Shown: piece after piece, positions 1 through 10,311 of the stretch
How the letters are laid out: each line of letters starts with the position of its first letter
Position numbering within the stretch: position 1 is the first letter of the stretch
Assembly: GCA_036245805.1 (NCBI GenBank)
Contig: BTRK01000001.1
Span: forward strand, 8,494,001-8,558,000
DNA: 64,000 nucleotides
Reading direction: 5' to 3'
Source of the DNA: Pristionchus mayeri
Taxonomy: Eukaryota > Nematoda > Chromadorea > Rhabditida > Neodiplogasteridae
The notes under the pieces: model-generated
Told to the model about the DNA's origin: nothing
Database searches by the model: none
Seen by the model: the letters and a program-made list of their open reading frames with translations, nothing else
Position numbers and translations under genes: made by a program

Positions 1-30
1 CATCCTCCCCTTCTGTTGCATCCTCTGCAG

Positions 31-1191
31 AGAGCAGGAGATGAACTGGCACATGAGTGAGAATGGAGAAGAGGAAATCGATGTAGTCAATGGAGGAGAG
101 GACGGGTGAGTGAGGGGAATGGGCAAAAAATAAATTACTTTGCTAATGTGTTGAAATTGTTGGTTGGAATAGAAATAACAACTCTGCTGAAATATTTATC
201 TGAGCTGTTTCTGATATTTTATTAGTTCTTTGGGGAATTTAATACTACTGCTGATCGTTTCTTCTAGACACGAGTACACTCCCGTTCTCCCACTGAGAAG
301 AGTCCGGAAGATGACGCCATCAAGATAGAAGAGACTGTCCGCGAAAGAGTCCAGAAAATCGTCGCTTCTTACTCGAATAAGACTCGCAGGTTCGTGATTG
401 GCATATATCAACTGTATTGGAAATAACACAGATCAATTATCGAATACACTGCTAGCGTTGAGACATCAGAAATTTCTAATAACTAAGAGGAGCATATATA
501 TTTAGCTTCTCGAAGAGGGCGAATAAGCAGCGACCGTCTCGATTGGTTCTCACGAGGAGCCAGAAGAACATATTCAGGTTCATTCTTATCTTTCCATCTA
601 TTTGTTTTGGGAATAACTTCAACCCGGCAAGGCAAGGTTCACGTGCGTCTGGGGATGCCGTACCCTTCCCATGCAGGGTACGCCGGGGTAACGGGGATTC
701 CACCAGGCGGGTTCACGGATTTACGGAGCCATACCCTTCCCGAGCACATCACTGGGAATAACATATTTTTATCCACTTTTGTTTCAAGCTTCTTCTTCCG
801 AATAATGAATCGTTGAGTGGAATCATGGCACGAGGAGTGAGTCACTGTGGCCATCTGAGAGAGCGACCATCGCCAAGGCATTCGGAATCACTGACATGCA
901 GGTACCAACTCATCTCTTTGAGAAGACAACAATAACTAGCAATAAACCAAAACGGACTAGTTGTTCTCTGATTACCCATTTGAATAAATGAAAAAAAACA
1001 TTAATTCATTAGGGAGATGTGAGAATTTCCTTCTCAGGTGCTCAACGTCATCATCAATCGACGGGGGGTTCATGCTTATGTCAGGTGTGTTCATGAAAGC
1101 AAACATATTTCCACTTTATCGGTTAAGAACTTGAGAAAATCACAAAATTGTTTACGAAAGCATACATTCTAGACTGAAAGTGTTGTGTTAG
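31..1191 (+). CDS. Partial multi-exon gene, homeodomain-like C-terminal end (5' end outside window)
   Basis: Candidate exons read by splice signals and frame: 31-105, 268-389, 506-577, an exon ending at 901, 1038-1084 and 1173-1191 (stop TAG 1189-1191). The joins 389/506, 901/1038 and 1084/1173 keep frame. The join 105/268 does not, so an exon is missing or 31-105 belongs to another transcript. The exon between 577 and 901 has an uncertain start (about 815-860). Residues encoded up to 901 and from 1038 include RATIAKAFGITDMQ followed by VLNVIINRRG. That spacing (hydrophobic turn, then MQV...NRR) resembles helices 2-3 of a divergent homeodomain; the usual WF of helix 3 is replaced by II. The earlier exons are charged and Ser-rich with no recognised domain. 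The gene ends 21 bp from the stop of the convergent minus-strand transposase gene. A DNA-binding role is inference. It could instead be a second ORF of a transposon. Confidence 0.45.
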
Positions 1192-1212
1192 GAGTGTGCT
1201 AGCATAGAATTA

Positions 1213-4200
1213 TCACTCCCAATCCTCATCAATTTCGCTCAAATCATCCATCTCCTCCTCTTCATTCATTTCGAATTCCTCCTCACTTTCTTCTCCCCTC
1301 ATCATCCGGTCGTAGACCTCCTTGAGGTGATCGAAATGATCATCATCAGGCGCTCCGAGTCTCTTGAGGAATCGCTTATCCTCGTATTCCTCCCTTAGCT
1401 CCCAACTCTCCTCAAGAATCTAGAAAGAAATTTGGAACCATCGATTGTCAGTGTACTGTACTTCTCTCCTCCATGGGTGTTCTCCTGTGCTCATTTTTCT
1501 TTCACAGCCTCCGCAACTCTTCCCTTTTTGGAGAGAAGCACGCTGCCGGTCTCCGTCCTCACTCCCAGCATGCTGCCGTACACCAGTGAATTGTGATGCA
1601 TTACTGTACACTTCATCTTCTTATTGTAGTAGGGCGCCGAGCTAGCATAGAAAAGCTTTATGAATGTAACACAAATTTTCGGCTTATATTTTAATAAAAT
1701 CAATAACAAGAATTTACCTGGAAAGTCTCTTTGGTGCGTACATGTTGGAGAGTGAATGATAACATTCACAGATTGATGTTCCAAATTCAGAAGAGGAATC
1801 GAGGAAGACTTTCTCGAAGTTGGGCGAGAACAGTAGGGACCGAATCAATTGGTGCTCAGGCGAGTCCACCTTTCATTGTAAACATAAAACTTAAAAAATC
1901 ATTATTTAAAATTATACCTCAATCAGTTGCTTAGAAGTCTTCTGGGGTTTTTCTTGTCTGCCTTCATCCCTTTCTTCCCCCTCTTCGATGCTGGCACAAT
2001 TGAGTGATCACACGTGGAGATCAGATTGAACTCATCTCCCTGGTAGCACAATAATACTCTACCAAATTAGCCATTTGTCCACCTTTCGCCATCTATGCTG
2101 TCCCGTGCAGTGTTTGATGAACGAACGAACGTATTCTAGAGCGAGTGGTCGATCTTCGCGATTGGGGAATCTCTTGTTTACGTAGAACAAATGATTAAAG
2201 AACGACTTGTACCATTCCGAGAAGCGAGGGTAACTCTTCATACCCTGTGCAGGACTTAGATGGGTAATACGTTAATTTTTACTCACAGCCCACCACGCCT
2301 TTCTGAGCGATTTTTGGGCGTGCCAAAAGTCCCTCTTTGACTCGATTCCTTTTAGCTTAGGATTCTCGCGGATGCGCTTGTCCACGCTCGCATTTGAGTC
2401 GGTGACACGGGCTCTGATTAAATGAAGCGATATACTTTGGTAGCTGGAAACAAAGTTGCCTAGGAAGTTGCGGTATGCGAAGAGCATACCGTACAAGCAT
2501 AGGTTACAGTAGTTAGATGGGTTACGGTATGGAAACATTACGATAGGAAGGGAGTTTGGATACAACATGTTATTCTAAATCCTTGTTGAGCATTATCTGA
2601 ATTATACCTGATGCTAAAGCCATCATCAACTAGTTCCACCAGCGCCTTCTCCGAGCCTACTGTTTCAATCCGACATGAGACTCCACCTATAGTTGTACTT
2701 TCTAGATAACATTTACTACATAATTATAATATGACCTATTTCCTCATCCTTCGTGGAGAGGGATACTGCAGCGATGGCGAGGCCAAGGGCGCAATCGAAT
2801 ACGGTAACTTTCCCGTTATTGGATGTCCAGCCAGGGTAGGCAAACTGTCCATCGAGTGCCACAACAATCCCTTCCTCCTATTTTGAGTTATTTCCAATGA
2901 AATTCTGAGATGACTAAAATACCGGTGCAACATCTTTTGAGAGATCACGTGCTAGTCTCTCCCATCTCAAGTACACTCGATCGATCGAAATACAGGCATA
3001 GAAACGAATGGTGTCCCGCATAGACCGTTCCTTCGGGATCGCAATAGAGAGGAGATCACATTGATCAATGAGTCTCTGTAAGAACATTTTGGATAAGAAA
3101 CCACAACTTGACAGGTCACCATGATCGGCAAGCCAGTTATGAAAGCGGGGCAGAGCCTGATTCATTTCATAAACTCGACTTTTCCCTCTGCCCCTTTTCG
3201 GCTGACTGTCCCATCGGAAGTGCTTCTTGCATCCGGTGCACGAGTAGGTCACCCATAGTGCGCTGGCCTTTTGCCTCCATTGCACACTTATCGGATCGAT
3301 TAGTGCACCACACTCTTGGCATCTACGAAAGAGCATGTCAATCATGGGTTTCGCAGTCAGAAAATATGACGAGTGCACTGTAGTATCCTCTTCTTCCTCC
3401 TCTTCTGTATCTGATTCGCTCTGATAGGAAACTTGTGAGAAACGAAATGAGGAGTCCTTCAATATTTTTTTTGGTTTGCCCCATTCTAGAGCTAACCTTT
3501 CTCTCTACAGTAGGAGCACTTGAGATGGTCGATATTAATCTCTGAGGTACTACACCATCCATTGCAGAACTTTGAGAGGCGATCACAAGCTGCGACACCG
3601 ACAGAGGAGTCGCATCGGGAGTCTGGATTTTTTTCGTTCGATAATTTATTGCATTGATAAGTAGGTACTATACTGATTCTAGTTTAGACATACAATTGGT
3701 ATTCGATGAGGAGTCATGACAACCAGGCAAATCCAATATTTCGGTGCCTGGTAATAACATATCACTATCAGAGCGGTATCATTATGTGAAAGATACCATA
3801 TTCTTTAAACTAGCCCGAAACTGTTCTAGAGAACACGGAACATATTTTAGTGGTTTTTTCTCAATCTTTCCTTCCTTTTGATACAGCCCTTGACCTACCC
3901 TTCCCTCTTAGTGGCGTCGTCGAAAACACATGTACAGAACCATCAACATCCTATTCCTGTCACATAAAGGCACTCGCATCGATGGTCTAGTGGCAGGATC
4001 CCTGCCAAGCAGGAGGCCCGGGTTCGGTTCCCGGTCGATGCACCGATGTGTGAACAGGAATAGGATGTAGGTGATCTCATATTGGCTAACGTAACCCGGA
4101 GATAACTTGGACCCGCAAGAGATAGTGCGATTTGTGACAGTGAAAACCAGTAATACAAGTTCCCGAAAATTGTTTTGATTAAATTGGAGTTGCCTGGTTG

Positions 4201-4980
4201 TTATACCCCTCATCCAGTACTGCCTTCTCATCATTATATTTCCAGTTCACTCGTTAAATATCTATTGACATGTATTTATACATACTTCGATTGTTATATT
4301 TTTTGAGTATAATAAAGATTTCAAAATGTATTGTGTACCTTCCCTTCACCGTCAATTGGCTGCTCGTTCAGCGACTGTTGATCATCATCCCCCACATTAT
4401 AAACGTCTTCGCCCTAATATAGTGATCACAATAATATGTGGATACTATTTTTGAGCACAATGTTAAACTTCCTCTATGATAAATGCTAATAATGTGTCAT
4501 TTGTTCTCACATGTGTCTCATTCCCTTCGAGTGTCCCTCCGCCCTCGTCACTATCCACGCGAACTACAGCAGATGAAGAAGAAGGTAGGTCAGTCCGGCG
4601 CCGTTTCTATGAGAGAGATAGCGGTCGTAGTTTTCCCTAAGGCAGCTACTACCTCAGTTACCCCAGTATCTAGCTCGTCGCTTGACGGAACGGGAGCCTC
4701 AAGAACATTATTGAATTTAGAAAATAGGCTCGGTTCAACTATATTCTACCTCTATCGGAAGGCCGTCTGCTCCAAAATGTGCTTCGCACCACCGAATGTC
4801 CTCCTTATTTGCCACTCTCTCACGAAACACCTCTAGTTCGCGCAAGGCCTCCTCTTTACTGAGACCAAGAGACTTCACCCAAACAAACTGATGATATTTC
4901 TTCAAATTGGCAGGAAAACAGCGCGTTTTTGCCGATTGTGCGCCACATCTGGCGCACCGTCTCTTCCGTTGTGTGAGCAT
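1213..4980 (-). CDS. THAP-finger / DDE transposase-like gene (Kolobok-like), multi-exon, one probable frameshift
   Basis: Exons (minus strand): 4980-4750, one or two unresolved linker exons at about 4.70-4.45 kb, 4413-4339, about 3627-3497, 3456-2932, 2877-2736, 2701-2608, 2413-2287, 2244-2083, 2039-1918, 1869-1718, 1641-1563, 1419-1213. Exon 1 carries a THAP zinc finger (RCARCG, a central Trp, WCEAHF) for DNA binding. Exon 3456-2932 has an acidic stretch and a second Cys pair set (RRCQECG, SCTGCKKHFRW). The catalytic core follows: ALDGQFAYPGW (first Asp), RVTDSN (second Asp), KRDFWHAQK, CDHSIVP, then CECYHSLSNMYAPKR with a Glu. That order is seen in THAP-bearing DDE transposases of Kolobok type. 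The C-terminus is acidic. Most joins keep frame, but exon 2039-1918 reads into TGA and leaves the wrong phase, so a 1-nt shift near its G5 run is likely. No terminal repeats were found, so an old transposon copy and a domesticated gene are both possible. Confidence 0.75.
3976..4042 (+). tRNA. tRNA-Gly-like gene with shortened anticodon arm (probable pseudogene)
   Basis: The acceptor arms GCATCGA and TCGATGC pair perfectly and are followed by A. The D-arm region GGTCTAGTGG matches the A box. The T arm CCGGG-TTCGGTT-CCCGG is perfect and gives a good B box. The body matches eukaryotic tRNA-Gly(GCC). The anticodon region is about 4 nt shorter than usual: CCTGC and GCAGG can pair, but leave only a 3-nt loop. 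Such an arm could not present a normal anticodon. It lies on the plus strand in an intron of the minus-strand transposase gene. Pol III transcription is possible because both boxes are intact; use in translation is unlikely. Confidence 0.7.
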
Positions 4981-5044
4981 ACAACTGATAGCAGGTTTGA
5001 TGAAGATTAGCAACGCGACGTTGTTAACCGAAACCACTTAAAAA

Positions 5045-5585
5045 TCACAAAATAGGCATAATGAGCGACAAACTGAGGTTAATCAATCATCATCGGCGCA
5101 AAACGTTGCACTAGCGTAATACACAGCGCTGGTAACCAATTTATTAAAGAAACTACGGGGACATTGCAAGAAAACCGATGTTTGTCGATGGAAATGATGA
5201 TTCGCAACGATCGTAAATCCACATATCTACGCCTATTTCGGTGCCAAACGAGCTGCGACACTCAGCTACAGCGCTGGGAACCAAAATAATCCAGAAAAAA
5301 CAGTGTAAACCAGTGAAAATTGAATGAAAACCTAGCAAAACGGGGGCCTCGTCACGTCGTGCCGTTGTTACGGGCAATCGATCAAGAGCGTGCATTCAAA
5401 AACGAGGTTCGTGAAACCTCGCCGACCGCCTCGAGCACCATCAACCGATAAGTGTTTTTATTATTCGTGAATTTTTAAAATTTATTTTCGATATTTAAAT
5501 ATTTTTCAAATATTTTATTATATTAACAATATTTTCTAAAATGATCTTTACTACCAAATACATTGAAATCGTCAATCTATGTAAT
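5045..5585. other. Intergenic, upstream of the THAP gene; no gene recognised
   Basis: This stretch lies 5' of the THAP exon. Short open frames on the minus strand show no domain and no splice-consistent continuation. The part from about 5450 is strongly A+T-rich. It may hold the promoter of the minus-strand gene, but no specific element is visible. Confidence 0.4.
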
Positions 5586-5990
5586 ATCCCTTTAAAGGGG
5601 AAGGTACGGGGGGAATGCTAATGATCTCTGCTAAAGAGTTCGTGGATGGAGGAAATCGTACAGCTCGACCAATTCTATAGAGAACTAGGTCGGATGAGAA
5701 CTATGACGTCATGCTGCCTGTACATATCAAAGGCGGCATGATGTCATAACTTTCATCCGACCTATTTCCGTGCTCTCGAGCTGTATGGACCGCGAGATAG
5801 TGTGTGGTTTGAGGAGGGCATGACATTTTTTTATGAGGAGGAGGGGAGGCAGGCCGAAGGGCGCAGATAGCCAACTCGGACGTTGCGAATTCGCATCTTC
5901 ACATTCGCATTGGCATCCATCGGTAACAAGCCTCTCAGTTTCGATACGCGGGTAATTGGGAATAAAGCGATGGTGAAACACGCACTTTCT
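5585..5990 (+). repeat. Module M fragment with a hairpin copy
   Basis: The text around 5590-5680 (GGGGAAGGTACGGGG, GTGCTAATGATCTC-like, GGAAATCGTACAGCTCGA) matches the stretches at about 11.37-11.46 and 15.55-15.64 kb. A roughly 80-bp hairpin at 5685-5764 follows, as in the other M copies. The fragment ends before the 230-bp-array-like text at about 5930. There is no coding potential. Confidence 0.6.
5685..5764. repeat. Hairpin MITE-like unit HP, copy 1
   Basis: The unit is an inverted repeat of about 38-bp arms. The left arm starts CTAGGTCGGATGAGAACTAT and the right arm ends ATCCGACCTA, around a core of GACGTCATG and CAAAGGCGGCATG. The same hairpin recurs more than ten times in the window. 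Here the arms have a few mismatches. Confidence 0.75.
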
Positions 5991-6059
5991 CGTCATATTC
6001 TTGACTTCGGGCAAGACGACAATTGCAGACTGAGTCCTATTTAAAAAAATATTACATAT

Positions 6060-7186
6060 CACGCCCCTCACGAAAGAATCGACCTGATCTTGGGAAAGGG
6101 GGCATTTTTGACCATCGGGTTTTCCATGGTTTTGAGCTTCCCTAGACTCATCTAAGACCCTCCTAACCGGATTAGTCTTCACGACCACTCCTTTTCGAGT
6201 TGCTGCACCGGTCGCTCACTCATCTCTTACTTTGCCGATCACCAAGAACACTTCGGAATTAAGATAGAACGCGCATTTCTCGTATCCCCAGCTAACATTC
6301 GATGCTCTAAAGACCAGTATACTTCATTAGGCCATGTTTTTATTTTTGAAGGCACCACATTCAACGAGGTGTAATTTGAAAACTGCTCGAAAAAAATCTT
6401 AACTTTTTATGTGGAGGATGCAGTTTTCTGAGACGATTCGATTGAGGGGCTTATGCGCTCATATCTCGGGAGGTAAGTTAGTTCCACATGCGAAAAACAT
6501 TTTCAAATGATTTGAACTTATTTTTTCCACTGGATTTTAATTAAATTTTCCCACATTCCGCTCTGACTGTGTTCAGTCGCACGGCTTTTCAAATAAGTTT
6601 CATTGAATGACTGGTATGTATTATTTTTCACCCAATCAATCCGCGAAACTTATTTGAAAAGCCGTGCAACTGAACACAGTCAGAGCGGAATGTGGGAAAA
6701 TTTAATTAAAATCCAGTGGAAAAAATAAGTTCAAATCATTTGAAAATGTTTTTCGCATGTGGAACTAACTTACCTCCCGAGATATGAGCGCATAAGCCCC
6801 TCAATCGAATCGTCTCAGAAAACTGCATCCTCCACATAAAAAGTTAAGATTTTTTTCGAGCAGTTTTCAAATTACACCTCGTTGAATGTGGTGCCTTCAA
6901 AAATAAAAACATGGCCTAATGAAGTATACTGGTCTTTAGAGCATCGAATGTTAGCTGGGGATACGAGAAATGCGCGTTCTATCTTAATTCCGAAGTGTTC
7001 TTGGTGATCGGCAAAGTAAGAGATGAGTGAGCGACCGGTGCAGCAACTCGAAAAGGAGTGGTCGTGAAGACTAATCCGGTTAGGAGGGTCTTAGATGAGT
7101 CTAGGGAAGCTCAAAACCATGGAAAACCCGATGGTCAAAAATGCCCCCTTTCCCAAGATCAGGTCGATTCTTTCGTGAGGGGCGTG
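6060..7186. mobile_element. Foldback element A, copy 1 (1127 bp, 4-bp target duplication ATAT)
   Basis: This is a long palindrome. The left arm, from CACGCCCCTCACG at 6060, is matched base for base over about 540 bp by the right arm ending CGTGAGGGGCGTG at 7186. A roughly 45-bp non-repeated centre lies at about 6600-6645. The flanks are ATAT at 6056-6059 and 7187-7190, consistent with a 4-bp target-site duplication. No protein motif is present; the open frame that is mirrored in both arms is a by-product of the palindrome. The arms are nearly identical, which suggests recent origin or gene conversion. The class is unknown. Confidence 0.85.
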
Positions 7187-7868
7187 ATATATAGCATGCT
7201 CCTGTCAGCAACGAGCCCTTCAGTTTCGAGTAAGAATAGAGCTGTGACGAAGCGAGAAATAAATGTTGCTAGGTGGCATATTTGAGATTGAATATTTGAG
7301 AAGATGCGTTAAGACTTTGCTCACTGGGTGATTCGATGACGCGTTGTTTCTCTATTTTCTCGGTTGCTTGCGAGACGGCAATGTTTTAGTGAAACGTCGC
7401 TTAAAATATTTATTTGAAGAGTTGTTGGACCCCCTTTTCACTATGTGATTCCAAGGCACGTTGCGTATCATTAGCATACCTGTCCAGCACTAACGATGAC
7501 TTGTCCATCACTAAAATCCACGTATATGTTCATGGTCGATAATGTTGTGGTAGGTCATGCTGTGATCAAGTCCAACTAAAGTACCAACTTGTACTATGGG
7601 ACTACAGTAATCCAAATTACAGTAGCCCGATTACCGTAACCTCTGTTCCGTGGAGCAACTTTAGTTCCTTGGGCCAAACTTTTTACAAAAAACATCAATC
7701 AACATTATTGATCTTCTACAGTAACCTACAGTAACCCGTGCTACCGTATGCACATTGTCCGATCACGAACTGACTTTTTTTCAAAATGTCTCGCAAAATT
7801 CGGGTTTTTGCTCAATGTTGAGCAACTATTTGAGGAAATTTTATTTTTATTTTTTTCGTTATTAAATC

Positions 7869-7935
7869 ATGGCCGAGTGGCTAAGGGGTTTGTCTTGGAA
7901 ACCGAAGGTAGGGAGTTCGAATCCAGCTAGTGTAA
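7869..7935 (+). ncRNA. tRNA-like sequence in left arm of J
   Basis: The A box TGGCCGAGTGG is at 7870-7880 and the B box AGTTCGAATCC at 7914-7924. A perfect 5-bp anticodon-type stem GGTTT/AAACC encloses the 7-nt loop GTCTTGG, so the anticodon would read CUU. The D arm is of Ser/Leu (class II) type. No acceptor stem can be formed with the flanks, so this is a tRNA-derived relic or an internal Pol III promoter rather than a tRNA gene. Translating it gives a spurious peptide beginning MAEWLRGLSW, a typical tRNA artefact. Confidence 0.6.
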
Positions 7936-8786
7936 AACATCTTTGCCGTGCTACGGGGAACTTGCCTAAGGTATGTGGAGTTACCATATCCGCTTCTACC
8001 GTACCCCAGTCTGGTGGGTCCTCCCAAGTTCGCTGGGTCACATACATAAATTCATGTCGTAAAATCATTGTAATCATACAAGAAATTATGTTTGTCATAT
8101 TTCTCTACATTACTACTGATTTAGATCCTTTCTCGGTAATATTCGAGGGTTCGTCTGTTGTGGCCAGAAGTCATCGCCGATTTTGATCAAATTTATTTTC
8201 TAGATTCATCCATTGTTCCTGTTCACTAAATGGAGTACTATATTGATCATACACTTGAAACATAGAAATACCGGGCCATTAAAATGTTCATTCTTAGCGC
8301 AATTAAATTTTCAATTTTCAGGGATCCGAAGTTATTATGGGTTATTGGCATACTGACCCCCAAAATACGCATTGCTTTCAGTGCAATAATTCAACGATTT
8401 CGCAATTTCGAAAAAATTAGGATAATTAATATATAATTTTTTATGACCCGGTATTTCTATGTTTCAAGTGCATGATCAATATAGTACCCCATTTAGTGAA
8501 AAGGAACAATGGATGAATCTAGAAAATAAATTTGATCACGATCGGCGATTACTTCTGGCCATAACAGACGAACCCTCGAATATTACCGAGAAAGGCTCTT
8601 AATCAGTAGCAATGTAGAGAAATATGACAAACATAATCGCTAGCATGATTACAATGATTTTACCACATGAATTTATGTATGTGACCCAGCGAACTTGGGA
8701 TGACCCACCGGACTGGGGTACGGTAGAAGCGGATATGGTAACTTCACATACCTTAGGCAAGTTCCCCGAAGCACGGCAAAGATGTT

Positions 8787-8853
8787 TTACACTAGCTGGA
8801 TTCGAACTCCCTACCTTCGGTTTCCAAGACAAACCCCTTAGCCACTCGGCCAT
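8787..8853 (-). ncRNA. tRNA-like sequence in right arm of J
   Basis: This is the mirror copy of the tRNA-like sequence in the left arm, with the same A box, B box and GGTTT/AAACC stem on the minus strand. The two copies face each other across the palindrome, so Pol III transcripts from both would converge on the centre and be complementary. Confidence 0.6.
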
Positions 8854-9204
8854 GATTTAATAACGAAAAAAATAAAAATAAAATTTCCTCAAATAGTTGC
8901 TCAACATTGAGCAAAAACCCGAATTTTGCGAGACATTTTGAAAAAAAAGTCAGTTCGTGATCGGACAATGTGCATACGGTAGCACAGGTTACTGTAGGTT
9001 ACTGTAGAAGATCAATAATGTTGATTGATGTTTTTTGTAAAAAGTTTGGCCCAAGGAACTAAAGTTGCTCCACGGAACAGAGGTTACGGTAATCGGGCTA
9101 CTGTAATTTGGATTACTGTAGTCCCATAGTACAAGTTGGTACTTTAGTTGGACTTGATCACAGCATGACCTACCACAACATTATCGACCATGAACATATA
9201 CGTA

Positions 9205-9244
9205 GATTTTAGTGACGGACAAAATTTTGTCCGTCACTAAAATC
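9205..9244. repeat. Perfect 40-nt palindrome at the right end of J
   Basis: GATTTTAGTGACGGACAAAA is followed directly by its reverse complement. It duplicates the end of element J in inverted orientation and could form a 20-bp hairpin with no loop. Confidence 0.9.
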
Positions 9245-9289
9245 GACGTATCCTTATACATGGGTTTACCGGCAGTGTGGGCAGGTATG

Positions 9290-10290
9290 ATCATTAGTCT
9301 TTGCAATGAGCAGAACGACAATTTCGATTTGACAGCTGATTTTAAAGTAGTACATTATTGATTGTATACTCCTGTTGGCGACGAGCCTCTTAGTTTCGAG
9401 ATGGAGAGAAGTAGGAATAGAGCAATGGAAATCCGGGACAGACGGAGAGTTAGACGGAACTATTTGAGGACTGGTACATTTTTCACTAGGTGATTGAAAC
9501 CCGTATTATGTGTGCCGCTGCGGGCAATGCGACAATGTCAGCCTGGAAACTTTTATAAAAAATATTATATCAATACAATCAGCAAGTCAGCAACGAGTTT
9601 TTAAGTGTTGAAGCCAGAATAAGGAACTGACAAGTCGGCAACTTCCGCCGGTTAGCAATAATCAAAAATTGGTATATCAATAATAGGCTGTTGTTAGTCT
9701 ATCACTTGCGCGTAGAGATTTATTAAGAATATACTGGTGTTGAAAAAAGGAATGAACGAGGGACGGGGTATTGGAAGGCTGTTTGAGGGCTTGCTGGGGA
9801 AATTGCTCACTAGGTGATTCAAAGGCGCATTGTTTCTGCATATCCTTGTCTGTGGGCAAAACAACAATTCGAGTTTGATCCTTGTTTCAAAATAATATTA
9901 TATCAATACTTTGAATTTGTCAGCAGCGAGCCCATCCGTTTCGCGGCGAAAGTAGAGCGATGACGCAATGGGAACAAATTGGGAGAAATGGCTTCAGGGA
10001 ATTGGGGACATTGTTCACCAGGTGATTCAAAGGCGCACTGTGTCTATAGTTTTGGCGGCGGGCAAAGGCTACAGTGTGTTCGTGGAACACCAACTAAAAT
10101 AACGCTTTGTCAATAGTACTACGGCTGATATATTGCGGGCAACGTCTCTCTGAAAAAAGACAAATTTGTTTCTTTGGAGTGTTGAAAATTACAACTAATA
10201 TTTGTGCTTATCTAGGTTGCCTACGGAAGTTATGAAGTAGTAAAATGCTAACTGTTTCTTGGCGAGGCATAATTTGAGAAATTCTATATC
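9290..10290 (+). repeat. Degenerate tandem array of the ~230-bp unit, array 1
   Basis: Units are recognised by the core AGGTGATTCAAAGGCGCA (here near 9800 and 10021) and by a second core, GCAACGAGCCTCTTAGTTTCGAG, found about 120 bp upstream of it. Spacing between cores is about 220 bp. Units differ by many substitutions and small indels. No coding capacity is visible. Confidence 0.7.
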
Positions 10291-10311
10291 GAACTATGTA
10301 ACTATTTAGAG

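Larger units (their letters stand above)
7490..9250. mobile_element. Palindromic element J with tRNA-like arms (about 1.72 kb)
   Basis: The arms run from about 7501 (TTGTCCATCACTAAAATC) to about 8225, and from about 8500 to about 9222 (GATTTTAGTGACGGACAA). They are nearly identical. The centre (8225-8500) holds a second pairing set around CCGGTATTTCTATGTTTCAAG. Each arm carries a tRNA-like sequence. The right end runs directly into a perfect 40-nt palindrome (9205-9244) that repeats the terminal GTCCGTCACTAAAATC in inverted orientation. No protein domain is seen. It is probably a non-autonomous foldback element. Confidence 0.75.

Noticed and set aside
5727..6188. 153-codon minus-strand frame, partly mirrored at 7058-7285 (+)
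   Set aside because: Both frames begin with the same residues only because they lie in the two arms of foldback A. No domain, and the arms are non-coding in copy 2.
6060..7186. Foldbacks read as CRISPR-like or prokaryotic structures
   Set aside because: Introns, THAP genes, mariner, LINE tails and nuclear-type tRNA boxes show a eukaryotic genome; no spacer-repeat periodicity is present.
7869..8186. 105-codon frame starting MAEWLRGLSW
   Set aside because: It is a translation of the tRNA-like sequence, a known type of spurious protein; its mirror frame at 8599-8853 has the same cause.
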